Part shown: in pieces, positions 35,990 through 47,600 of the stretch
Layout: every line of letters begins with the position of its first letter
How positions within the stretch are numbered: position 1 is the stretch's first letter
Origin: Hirsutella rhossiliensis
Lineage: Eukaryota > Ascomycota > Sordariomycetes > Hypocreales > Ophiocordycipitaceae
Direction of reading: 5' to 3'
NCBI RefSeq assembly: GCF_020360975.1
Contig: NW_025408674.1
Location: forward strand, 1,550,001 to 1,614,000
Length of the DNA stretch: 64,000 nt
Program-made: the position numbers and the translations under genes
The notes under the pieces: model-generated
What the model saw: the letters and a program-made list of their open reading frames with translations, nothing else
The model's database searches: none
Told to the model about the DNA's origin: nothing

Positions 35990-36102
35990 ACAACTACTAG
36001 TTAAACGGTAAGAGCAGGTTATATGACCCTATTGATCGTAAGTTCGACTCCCCCTAGGGCGGAAGAGCAGGTTGTGTGACCACGCCCTAGGGGGGGCGCG
36101 GT
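35990..36102 (+). repeat. tRNA-like A/B-box segment and perfect palindrome inside copia element
   Basis: Between RNase H and the 3' LTR lies TAGTTAAACGG (fits the tRNA A box TRGYNNANNNG) followed about 40 nt later by AGTTCGACTCC (B box GGTTCGANTCC with one G to A). Directly after, CCCCCTAGGGCG and its exact reverse complement CGCCCTAGGGGG enclose a 21-nt loop. The motif GAGCAGGTTRTRTGACC occurs twice, once in each part. A folded functional tRNA is not apparent; it may be a tRNA-derived relic. Confidence 0.45.
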
Positions 36103-36370
36103 TAACGAACTTAGGGGCCCGAGGAGATAGGATGTACGGAGGAGGGTTCTCCTTATATCCTATCCTCTCGGGTCCCGGCTTTTGCCTTTTGCTGTATTTA
36201 CCTTCCCTTTTTTGCAGGATATAATTAGGAGCCTCCCCTATTTTTAGACAACCTCCTTAAACAGACAACAAAGCAGCCGAATTTAACATCGGAATAACCT
36301 CATATTTATTAGACCGAACCCTCCTCTACCTATTGCCCCACCATCTGGAAGCTGGCGTGACAAGGGGGTG

Positions 36371-36660
36371 TGTTGAGGAGAGAGAGTGGGCATAAGTGGC
36401 CATAGTTATGCTTAGTAGACCCAATAGTCATGCATAAGGAAGCCTGCCTAAATAATATGACTCCCCTAGCCTAAGGACACTATGCAGGCTTGACTCAGGT
36501 ATAGGAACATCCTATTGCCCTCTTTTAGCTAGCTATATGTGGTTACTGTACCTATATAAGCCCCTCCCTTGTCCCAATAGATAGACCAAGACATGCATTA
36601 CTAAATTCACCTTTCTGTGCCCCTATTTCTTCCACTGTGCTCTCAAGCCACTGCTTGAGA
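36371..36660 (+). repeat. 3' LTR of RIP-mutated copia element
   Basis: 290 bp, same ends as the 5' copy. It is preceded by ACAAGGGGGTG, a plausible polypurine tract, and followed by the AAGGG target duplication. Confidence 0.92.
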
Positions 36661-36665
36661 AAGGG

Positions 36666-37200
36666 AATATCGACAGATGGAGGGGTCAGAGTCAGACACA
36701 AGCAGGTCTGGATGCCCGACGCGCTACGAGGAGAATTGTGATGTGAAAAGGAGACTGCCAGTATTTCAATCGATCGACACAAATCACACATGGGCCGGCG
36801 ATGTTCAATCCGTACATGATGCTCCGGTGAGGCCCCGGCCCATCCGGAGGAATGTGACTTGGTCTCAGCAGTCAGGGACTAAGTGTACCATTTCCAAGAT
36901 CGTGTAAGTGCTCCGAGATGCCGGTAACAATTAGGACACCGCTAGGAAGACAGCTCCATGGTCGACGCCCTGGCAGGTAGTTATCGTGGGTAGTCTAGTT
37001 TCTCCGTACGCATCTCGTACTAAGAACCGAACCAAAAAAAACTTGTCCCGTCTAGATTTATCCTCCGGTTCTTATCCCTCGACTCCCTCTTATGTAGGCA
37101 ACATGGCCCAGACATCGCTTTTCAATCCGACATCCGCTGCCCCTCAAACGCTGCCACACAAGCTCTCTCGACTTGGCTACCCTTATGAAATCTATATAAG
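36666..37200. other. Sequence between copia element and NRPS start
   Basis: About 530 bp that should contain the NRPS promoter or, if the gene began further upstream, its lost N-terminus. I find no adenylation or carrier motif here, and a TATATAAG sequence lies directly before the first ATG of the NRPS frame, so a promoter is more likely. Confidence 0.4.
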
Positions 37201-40200
37201 ATGAGGATTCAACTCGACAAGCCATCCGCTACCTCGGTTGCCGTAATAGCGCCGGAGGAGGAGCAGCCCATCGGTAAGGGGAATGTTGTAAAGGTCAATG
37301 GCCGTTAGGCCGCACTTTGCAAGGTTCACCAACCATATCTATCCCCATCGTCTAGTGGCCTAGAAACACTTCTTCAGGAGCAGCTCTTTAGCATGGGAAT
37401 TAAGCCGAACGCGGTCGCGGATATATCCCCATGCTCTCCGCTGCAGGAGGGTGTCTTGCTTAGTTCATCATCGTATGCCGTCTACTAGATCTAGCGATGC
37501 GTGCCATACGACGGCAAAGAAATCTCGGCAGCCCGTCTTGAAGCTGCATAGAAGATATGCGCGAGCTAGCATGAAATCTTCTCCACCATTTTCTATATGC
37601 ATCTAGAGAAAGCGGGCTTTGTCTAGATTGTCCTCTAACGGCGGGAAATTCTAGTGCGATAGTTGAAGGCGACGTCTGATTGTCTAGCCAAGACATTGGC
37701 CGCTCTCGACAGGCCAATGTTCAAGTCTTACAGGCCAAAGCATGTCTTGACCATTTGCCGGTCAGGAACTGGCGAGGTTGCCTGTAGGCTCGATATCTGC
37801 TATGCACTCTGCGATGCCTATTCTTTGTCTATTCTGTTACGGGACGTGGTGAACGTATATAAGAGCCGGATTCCGCCAGCCCCTCGGCCGTTTAGTGACG
37901 TCGTTCGATACATCAAAGGAAGACCTAAATCGGAGACGGTTGGCTATTGGACCTCATTCCTCCAAGGAGCAAAACCCTGCCAGTTTCCTATACCGCTACC
38001 GCATTCGCCATTAGACCCTAAGTTTCAAGAGGTCCACGACAGTATTTCCTTTCCCGTCGAGTCCTTGGCGAGCGTTACCGGATTCTGCAGGAGAAATGGG
38101 CTGACGCGCTCTGTCTTTGTGCATATCGCCTGGGCCTTGGTTCTCTCGCACTTTACTCGACTGGACGAGGTTTACTTCGGATATATGGCTTCCGGAAGAG
38201 ACGCCCCGGTTAAGGGAATAGACAGAATTTTTGGTCCGTTGGCGAACATGCTTACTAGCCGGATTAACCTTGACAACCCCCTAAAAGCACTCGTGAATTC
38301 TATAGCGACATTTCTTAAGGAGCATCGGCTTCATCAATAGACATCACTAGGTGACCTTTAGCGGCGCTTGGGCATCTCCGGCGGACAGTAGCTTTTCAAC
38401 ACTATGGTAATACTCCTCCGAACTGATCCGTTTGGTATTGGCGGCAAGCAGTCCTTCTCGTTTGAGAAGTATTATCTAGTAAGCCCGCAAGAGGTACGTT
38501 GCGCAAATTCCTATTCCCTCCTAAAATTTTGCTTACCTAGATTAGTTTGACCTTATTCTTAAGGGCTATCTGGACCCTGAGAGTCTTGGACTTACGATGT
38601 ATTATCGGACGGCTTCTATTAGCCGTGAGGTTGCGCAAGAAGCTTGCACGGTACTAATGTGGGCGGTCAACTATATCGTGTTAACAGAACCCTCGCTTGG
38701 GGCAACATCTTCGACCTATAATGGTGACAGTTATCGGCTAACTAATGACGATGCTGAAACCACGGAAAGTCTTTTAGAGAAGTTTTTCAAGTATATTTTC
38801 GACGCCGACATCAAGTCGGCAACGGCCTTTTAGAAGAACTAGTTTGCGAATTTGGAAAGCACCCCTTGTCCTATTCTAAAGAATCTCAAGTCCTTCCGCA
38901 TAAGAGATCATTATGTGACACTGAAGGTGCGGAATCTCGAGTGGAACGGCCAGTTTGCAGAAGAGATTATGATCAGGGGGGCCTGGTCGATCCTCCAGGC
39001 ACAATTGGCAGATTCCAACGAGGCTCTATTTAGAGCAGCGATGACGGGGCCTTAAGTAGCATTGCCCGGTATTAAGGCACTCACAGAAATATATGCTGCA
39101 GTAGTACCGGTTCGGGTTTTCTTAGACTAGGATGTCAGCATTAATGACTTACTGCAGAAGCTGTAGGGTCAGTTGGCAGACACTGCGGCATATGGTGGAC
39201 CCGGTCTGCACTGGATGCGTTAGATTAACAAGGAGGTGGCGTCGGTATGCAATCTATAGTCCCTCCTCGTTGTCTAGTCCGCTATTCCTGGCGCCGATAA
39301 CGCAGGGGGCAATGAGAACATAGCGCCATGCCAGGCTTTCAGCAACTACCCTATTATCACGGAGTGTATACTTGAGCAGAAGGACCTCTGTATGTGTGTG
39401 AGCTTCGAATCCAAGCTGGTTGCGAGGCCGCGCGTGGCGCGTATAGCAAACCAGTTCGAGCAACTACTCCGTCGGCTGCTTTAAGCCACGACGGGCGAGA
39501 GGAGGCTCAAAGACGTGTTAGGCATCAGCCAGCGGGACCTCGGGGATATCTGGACATGGAACGCTTCCGTACCTGAGCCGGTCGAGTCTTGCGTGCAAGA
39601 ATTGATCAAGTCTAAAGTCCTTTTACATCCGCACAAGCTCGCCGTCGACGCCTGGGATGGCAGCCTAACATATGAACAACTTGACGAGCGATCCACCGCT
39701 TTGGCCCGTGTGCTCCTCGACTATGACATAGGCCCCGGGGCTATAGTGCCCTTATGCTTTGAAAAGTCAATGTAGATGTGTGTGGCGAGGCTTGGGGTTA
39801 TGAAGGCCGGCGCAGCTTTAGTGGGTATAGATCCGAAGTAGCCGGTGCAACGGCTCCGGGCAATCACGGAATAGGTCAAAGCACCGTTGATTTTGTCGTC
39901 TACGGCCACTGAGGACCTGGTAAGACGGGTCGGCGGCTGCGACATGCTGATTGTCAACTCTGATAGTCTCTCCGCGGTTCCCACGGAGCAGCTGCGTGAG
40001 CTCCCGCCGGTCAGCCCTTCGGAGGTGCTCTATGTCGTCTTTACCTCGGGCAGCACCGGAACCCTAAAGGGGGTGCTGATTTCGCACCGAAGCTGCAGCA
40101 GTGCCGTGACATATCAGCACGAGCACTTTGGCTTCACCAGTACCTCGCGGGTCCTAGATTTCTCGTTATATACGTTCGACGCGGCTTGCTATAACCTTTT

Positions 40201-41696
40201 CCATACACTGACCGGCGGGGGATGCCTTTGTATTCCGTCGGGAGAGCGGCTGCAAGACGATCTCTCTAAGTGCATACAAGAATACAACATCACCCTAGTT
40301 TCCCTCACACCATCTGTGGCTCGCTCGCCACCTCGATTAGGGTGCTTTTGATCGGCTGGAGACGCTTATAGTTGGAGGCGAGATGGTTTTGCCGAGCGAC
40401 ATTCCTTTCGCCAACGAGAAGACGCTGATCAAAGTCATCTACGGCCCCTCGGAATGCACGCCGATGACGACACGCCATAACTTAGACAAAATCAAAAACA
40501 TAGCCATAGGCCGCGGGGTCGGGGTATGCATATGGATTGTGAACCCGCAGGACCCCCAATCGCTCACACTAATCGGCATGGTTGGCGAGCTCTGGCTGGA
40601 AGGGCCTCTTGTTGGGCAGGGCTACCTCCACGATGCGGCCAAGACGGAAGCCTCGTTTGTAGAGGACCCCTCGTGGCTGTTGCAAGGGGGTCTAGAACAG
40701 AAGGGCCGACGTGGGCGGCTGTATCGAACTGGTGATCTGGTGCGATACGACAAGGGTGCCATCGTTTATGTCGGGCGAATAGACACGTAGGTGAAGATAC
40801 GAGGCCAGCGGGTGGAACTGGGCGAGGTCGAATAGCACGTCCACGCGCTTCTACAAACAACCAGACTAGGCAGGGAGGGCCTAAAGGCCTAGGTCGTGGC
40901 AGAAACCATCCGTCCGCGGGAGGTTGATAGCGTGATGCTCCTTGTCTTCCTGTCCTTGGCCGGTGCCGAGAGCTAGATAGAAGACGAGCACGGTGCCTCG
41001 GCTCGACTGGCCACCAAGGGGCTGATAGATCGCCTGACCGAGAGGTTGCCGGTGTATATGGTTCCGGCGGCTCTGATCCCGGTCCGGACAATTCTAAAGA
41101 GAATCACCGGTAAGATTGACCGGTCTCGCCTCCGTGATCTAGGAACCGCCTAGTGGCAGCAATATCGTGCCGCTGTAGCCGAAGACGGCGAGACGCAGGA
41201 AGCATCGACTAGCATGGAGAGCGCCCTCCAGGAAGTATGGGCGTCGGTACTCAACCTTTCTTGCAAGTCCGTCTCCGTGGACAAGGCCTTCACGTCGCTC
41301 GGTGGCGACTCTATTACCGCCATACAGGTCGTCACCAAGTGTCGTCAACGGAACATTGCCGTCGCCATAACCGACATCCTATAGGCCAGGACGATCCGGA
41401 ATCTGGCGCCTCGCTGCAAGAAGTCGACCATGACCCGGGATCCCTGGCGGCGTGGGACAGAGGATGATGTGCAGACAGGAAAGCCCTTTGCTCTATCGCC
41501 GATACAAGAGAAATTCTTCAACGTGTTTCCGGACGGTCTTAACCATTTTAACCAGAGCTTCGTCCTTAGACTGAACCGGACTTTGCCCGCAGCTAAGCTT
41601 CGTGCTGCGATGCAAGCTGTTGTTGGCCGCCATGCGATGCTTCAGGCGCGCTTCCAAAAGAACTCTGGCGGCGTGTGGGAACAGTCCGTTACCTAG
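37201..41696 (+). pseudogene. NRPS 5' half (C, half-C, A, T, start of E) broken by RIP-type stops
   Basis: First module of a nonribosomal peptide synthetase. Domains: condensation about 37390-38700 (SPCSPLQEGVLLSSSS, then GYWTSFLQGAKPC); a C-terminal half-condensation about 38780-39480 (FFKYIFDADIKSATAF, SNEALFRAAM); adenylation about 39530-41140 (FTSGSTGTLKG, YGPSECTP, YRTGDLVRY); carrier about 41215-41390 (LGGDSI); and the first part of an epimerase (FALSPIQEKFF). A 52-nt intron is at 38494-38545. There are more than 20 in-frame stops, all noted ones TAG or TAA: for example 37306, 37486, 37492, 37549, 37567, 37624, 37636 and 37660. Alignment with the intact second module shows they replace Trp or Gln. 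Two frameshifts (near 40330 and 41700) add to this. The condensation His is Tyr. Not functional. Confidence 0.92.
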
Positions 41697-44600
41697 GCCG
41701 ACTCGCGATCCTTGCGCTCGCCGAGCACAGCGTGACGAACCGGTCCCAGGTGTTGGACATCGCGCAGGCCCGGCAGGCGAAGTTGGACATCTCCAGTGGC
41801 CTCGTCTTTGCTGGTGACCTTTTCAACATCGCCGATATTGGCAGTCAGATGCTGACACTGACTGCTCACCACTTGGTCGTCGATCTAGTATCGTGGCGAA
41901 TTATCTGGAACGACCTGGAGGAGCACATCAAGTCTGGACGCCTGTCTTCCAACGTTGCTCCGTCCTTCAAGGCCTGGTGCCAGCTCCAGCGCGACATGGC
42001 CCGCGATCTCACCCCGGACTCGGTGCTTCTGTTCCAGGTTCCAGAGGCAGACCTGGGGTTCTGGGACTTGTCGTCGCTGACCAACAACACCCGCGAGAGT
42101 TCCCGGGATTGCATCACGGTTCTCGACCGCGATGTTTCCGAGCTACTCTTAGGCAAGAGCAACAACAGCTTCCGAACTGACCCCATTGACATCATTCTTG
42201 GGTCCTGCGCATACTCCTTCCGCAAAGCATTCCCCGAGCGCAGTATGCCAGCCATCTTTCTGGAAGGCCATGGACGCGAGCAGTCGGAGCCCCTACCGCT
42301 TGATGTATCGGGAACGGTCGGATGGTTCACCACGATGCATCCTCTTCCCATCGACGTCACTTCCAAGTGTACAGTCACCGATGCCGTGCGCCTTGCCAAG
42401 GATACTAGACGCAAGGTTCCGGGCAAAGGGCAGCCTTACTTTGCGTCTCGATACCATAGCAAACCTTGCCAGGAGGCGTTCCAGGGCCATGACGCCGTCG
42501 AGCTGTTGGTAAATTTCGCCGGCAGATACCAACAACTGGAGAGTGGCAATGGGCTTTTCAAGCTCGCGAGACCCTTTGAGCAAGATGAAACTTTGGCAGT
42601 AGTCTCGGAGTCCTCGAAGCGACTGGCCCTGATAGAGGCGAATATGACGGTGCAGGACGGGAAGCTCGTCATCGCCTTTACCTTCTACAAAGACATGAAG
42701 CACCAGGCCAGGCTGATGCAGTGGTTCCAGAGCTTTACTGAGACATTGGAACTTACCGTGCGTACCCTCATGCAGGTGCCTGCCAGTTTAACATCGAGCG
42801 ATCTGCCGCTTCTTCCGCTCTCTTACCGTTGCTTGGATAGGCTCTTGAAGCAGCAGCTTCCCCATCTTGGGATCGAGGCGGAGAATGTCGTCGACATGTA
42901 TCCCACTTCGCCGATGCAAGAGGGTATTTTGTTGAGTTCCAGTATCGGAGTCAGCTCATACGCAACCTACTGGATCTGGACCTGCATCTCGAATAGTCCA
43001 ACCGACAATATTTCCCCTCGCAAGCTGGAAGCCGCGTGGCGCGAGGTCGTACGTCGGCATGGCATCTTGTCGACTGTCTTTGGTCCTCATCCCGAAGGCA
43101 GCGGTTTCGTTCAGATTGTCCTTGATGCGCCGCCCATTCGCGTCTCACACATAACCACATCGTCTGGCAGCCCAAGCGAGGCATTAGTCGGCCTTGACCG
43201 GCCGACGTTTGCGGTATCTGAGCCCGAGCATTCCTTCACGATATGCCAGTCAGGCGGCGAGTTTGCCTGCAGACTCGACATCAACCACTGTCTGCTTGAC
43301 GGCGCCTCCCTGACTGGTCTGGTGCAGGAAATCACCGCAGCCTATGATGACATTGCTTTGCCGCCTCCACCATCGTTCAAGCAAATGGTCCAGTTTATAG
43401 GCAGCATTCAGAAAGACGAGACAATGTCTTTCTGGTCTAACCTCCTCCGTGGTGCTCAGCCTTGTGAGGTAGCAGCGTCCTTCTATCCTTCGGACAAGAC
43501 CAAGGACACCTTCCGCTACATTCCCCTGCCAAGCAGGCTGACAAGTGGTATATTCGACTTATGCAGGCGTGTTGGCGTGACCAGATCTGTCCTCTTTCAG
43601 GTAGCCTGGGGCATGGTGCTCTCATATCTCATTGGAACGAACGAGGTTTGTTTTGGCTATCTGGCCTCGGGGAGAAACGCCCCAGTAGATGACGTTGAGA
43701 AGATAATTGGTCCTTTGGCGAATATGCTAGTTAGTCGTGTTGATCTGCGGGATTCGGCAGCCAAGGTACTCGAGACATCGTCGGACAACTCTATCGAGCA
43801 TCTCAAGTACCAGCACGTCTCTCTTGCAGAGATCCAGCACGCCATCGGTCTTTCTGAGCGACGGCTGTTCAACACAGCAATGTCTGTGCGGGAGGCAGAC
43901 AGATTTGAAACTGGCGATAAAAGAAGCCTCTCGCTCAAGTACCATGATCATCAAGATCCACACGAGGTTTGCATTAGCTTTCATAAATCTCGAGATTCCT
44001 CGTTCGGGCTGGGCCCGTGGTGAGTTTGTGGCTAACCTGGCCTAGTATGATCTGCTCTTGACGAGCTTTCTGGACAAAGAAAAGACGCATCTTTCAGTCC
44101 AGTTCAGACAAGCCTCCATCAACCGCCAGCTCGCCGAAGAGGCCGCCGCTGTTCTCGGCAAGGCAATTGAATATCTCACGAACCAGTTCGCACACAGCCC
44201 AGACCAAGACAAAACCGGTAAGGAAAATCCGGCGACGACAGAGGCGCTTCATCATGATTTTTTCAAATACGTTGTCGGAAGCGCACAAGACGCTATAATG
44301 GGGTTCTGGAAATCCTATTTTGCCAACTTGGACGGCGAATACCTCCCCCCGTTGAAGGCAGCAAGACACGACGCCCAACGGCAGAGCCATACATGCACCC
44401 GCTCGATAGACTTGAAATCTGCCGCAGACGACGACTGCACTACTGCGGCAAAGGTATGGGCGGCATGGTCGGTTGTGGCCGCGAGGAACGCCGGCTCCTC
44501 GGAGGCCCTGTTCGGAGCCGTGAAGGTCCCCAGCGGTCTGGCCACAAACTCGGCTCTCTCGACACTACCAATCCGGGTCATGGTAAACTGGGAAGATAGC

Positions 44601-47600
44601 GGTGGCAAGTTGTTGCAGTCGGTTCGGCATCAAATGACGGCCATGGCACCATATGAGCGAACTGGCTTACAGGTGATCCGTCGAGCTAGCGAGGAGGCTG
44701 CCAGGGCATGCAACTTCCAGGCCATCGTCATCATTGAAGATGGCACAGGCGAGGACTTCTCGGCCTCGGAAATCGTGCACTTCGACGCAAATGCCGTTGT
44801 AGTCAGGTGCCAAGTCAAGAACCATGAAATGCTGCTCACGGTTCGGGGCCATCTGGATTCCGTCAGCGAACCCTGCGTCAACCGCATCACCAACCAGTTC
44901 GAGTACGCATTTGGCTGGTTGTCTGATGGCGCGGCGCGGAAGTCGACGTTGCAGGACGCAATTCCCATCACCCCGCAAGAGCTCGATGACATCTGGACCT
45001 GGAACTGCCCCTTGCCAGACCCTGTCGAGAAATGCGTGCATGACTTGATAAAGAGCAAGGTGCTAGCTGATCCTCAGGCGCCCGCTATTTGCTCCTGGGA
45101 TGGCGACCTGACCTACGGACAGCTCGACAGTCTGGCCACGAAGCTAGCTTATCAACTTGCCGACCAGAGTGTGAAACCCGGAAGCTTCGTGCCGCTGATC
45201 TTTGAGAAGTCCATGTGGATGCCTGTGGCCATGCTGGCAGTCATGAAGGTCGGCGCAGCATCAGTGGCCTTGGACACAACGCAGCCAGAGGGAAGACTCC
45301 GAACCGCTATGACGCAGGTGGACAGCCAAGTGTTCCTGTCATCTGCAGAGAACAAGCATCTAGCACATCGCCTCGGTGCAAAACAAGTCGTCGTCGTCGG
45401 TGCTGAGGAGCTTTCAAGGCTCAAACCCGTCTCGGAGCAGCAACAGGACTTGCCCGTGGCTTGTCCGTCCGACGCCCTTTACGCCGTCTTCACCTCTGGA
45501 AGCACCGGAACGCCCAAGGGAACCATACTTACGCATCGGAACATCAGCACCATGATCACCTATCAGCAGGAGGCGCTCGGGCTCACCAAGGCGTCTAGGG
45601 TATTCGACTTTGCCTCGTATGCGTTCGACGTGGCCTGGTGCAACTTTGCGCACGCGCTGACATGCGGTGGATGCCTGTGTATTCCATCAGAAGCGGACCG
45701 ACGCAACGATATTGAAGGATCCATCTTGGCGTTGAGTGCCAACTATGCTCACATTACTCCGACAATCCTACGGTATATCAACTGGTCCAAACTGGAGGCG
45801 GTTACCGTCCTCAATATCAGCGGCGAGCCCGTGCTCGAGGGAGACGTGGCTCACGCACGTCAGGATATGCAGGTAGTCAACGCATACGGCCCAGCAGAAA
45901 CCAACGTTGTTACAGTCCACAATCTCAGCTCATCTCAAGGGGGCCAAGTCTCGATCGGCCGTGGAGCCGGCGCGTGCACGTGGGTGGTAAACGCCCAAGA
46001 CACGAGCAGGCTGGCGCCCATTGGGACAATCGGTGAGCTGTGGATTGAGGGCCCATTGGTGGGACGCGGCTATCTCAACGATGCCGAGAGAACGGCAGCC
46101 GCGTTTGTGGAGAACCCAGCCTGGCTGTTCCGGGGAGCCCCTGGGCAGGCCGGCCGGCAGGGAACCTTGTACCGTACTGGTGATCTGGTTCGTTACAACG
46201 ACTACGGGACGCTGGTTTACATGGGAAGAAAGGACAGGCAGATCAAGATCAGAGGGCAGCGCGTTGAGTTGGGCGAGGTGGAGAATCACGTCGGACGGGC
46301 ACTCCGCACGACGACTTCCACGAACACGGGCGACACGGGCGGCGGCGGCGGCGGCCTTCAAGTCATTGCAGAAGCCATCCAGCCTAAACAGGCCGATGCG
46401 GTGTTGCTGGTACTATTCGTATCCCTCCGCGGGGCCCAAGAAATGGCAGAAGAAGACCACAGCAAGGCAGTTCATCAAGCCACGGCTGGTTTGTCGGAGC
46501 GCCTGCGCGACGCGCTGCCCCAGTACATGATTCCGACAGCATACGTTCCAATTCGAGACGTGCCTCTCACGGCCACCGGCAAGGTGGACCGAAGGCAGCT
46601 CCAGGATGCTTACGCCTCGAAGACAGTGCAAGAGCTTACGACTCTGAGTCGGCCGCCCAATGGCCGCAGGCAGCCAACAACAGACATGGAGCGGCTCATG
46701 CAGAAGTTATGGGCTGAGGTGCTCAATGTTAGCCCTGACGACATTAATGTCAATGATAGCTTCTTCCAAATTGGCGGAGATTCCATCGGAGCCATGAGGC
46801 TTGTCAGCATGGCGCGGGACCAAGAGCTGTCCGTCACGGTTCGGGATATCTTCCAGCACCCAGAACTTCAACACTTGTCGTCTCTGGCCTTCTCGCGGAG
46901 TTCAAATCAGCGCGCTACCATTGATTCTTTCTCCTTGCTGAGTTGTAACGTTGACCTAGCAGACGCTCGTGATTCTGCTTCTCGGCTATGCAATGTGCGG
47001 GTAAATCAGGTTCTAGATGTGCTTCCGTGTACGCCACTACAGAGGAGCTTACTATCCCGCACGACTAGCAAAGGGGAAAACTTTATGAGCAGACACGTCC
47101 TAGAGATGCATAGGGACATCAACGCAGAGAAGTTCCGTTCCGCGTGGGATCAAGTCGTTGCCAGGAACCCAATTCTACGAACACGCATCGTCGAGATACC
47201 TCAACGTGGCTATGTGCAGGTGGTCTTGGACAGAACGGACGGATGGATGCCTGAAACGAGCCTCGACAAGTGCCTCCAGTATTCCGAAGCGAATCTCATG
47301 GGTCCAGGAACGCCATTGGCAAGGTTTGCCGTTGTTGAAGCAAGCAATGGCTCTCGCCGTGACTTTCTTTGGGAGATGCACTGGGCTCTATATGATGGCT
47401 GGTGCCTGCGACTCCTGTTAGCCGAGGTCGAGAAGATCTATCATAGCCAGTCCGCTCCGCCTCTGGAGAACATGTCGGCCTTTGTCAAGTACATCATGAG
47501 CAGCGACGAAAAGGAGGCCATGACATTTTGGAGGCGTCAGTTCGCTGAACTAGGCCGCGCACACTTTCCGCCACGTCAGCCGCCCAGGGTCCAACCCCGT

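Larger units (their letters stand above)
30206..36660 (+). mobile_element. Complete but RIP-destroyed Ty1/copia LTR retrotransposon
   Basis: Full 6,455-bp element bounded by 290-bp LTRs and a 5-bp target duplication AAGGG (30201-30205 and 36661-36665). Domains on the plus strand, readable only by ignoring stops, are a GAG-pre-integrase segment at about 32295-32440 (RHPSLKSLEKLLEACLGTKL), integrase core about 32480-32960 (FALFTYIDIS, a mutated VTNGE, NGHVERLG), reverse transcriptase about 34240-34640 (ARTFRLL, ALYGLR, and FVDN in place of FVDD) and RNase H about 34860-35470 (YTRLDIAFIAGKLAQYN, DSLYADDLETRKS). The order integrase before reverse transcriptase defines copia. CpA and TpG are almost absent and TpA is in great excess, so nearly every Trp and Gln codon is TAG. 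It cannot encode protein. Confidence 0.93.

Noticed and set aside
36000..36100. Functional tRNA gene
   Set aside because: A and B boxes are present, but I could not form a convincing acceptor stem or anticodon arm.
37201..41696. Separate small genes in the NRPS 5' half (frames at 37663, 38597, 39515, 39887, 40383)
   Set aside because: They are pieces of one synthetase module between TAG/TAA stops, collinear with the intact module.
26906..41700. Rescue of TAG stops by A-to-I mRNA editing (UAG to UGG), known in sexual tissue of Fusarium and Neurospora
   Set aside because: Could restore Trp at some stops but not those replacing Gln, nor TAA stops and frameshifts. RIP explains all of them.
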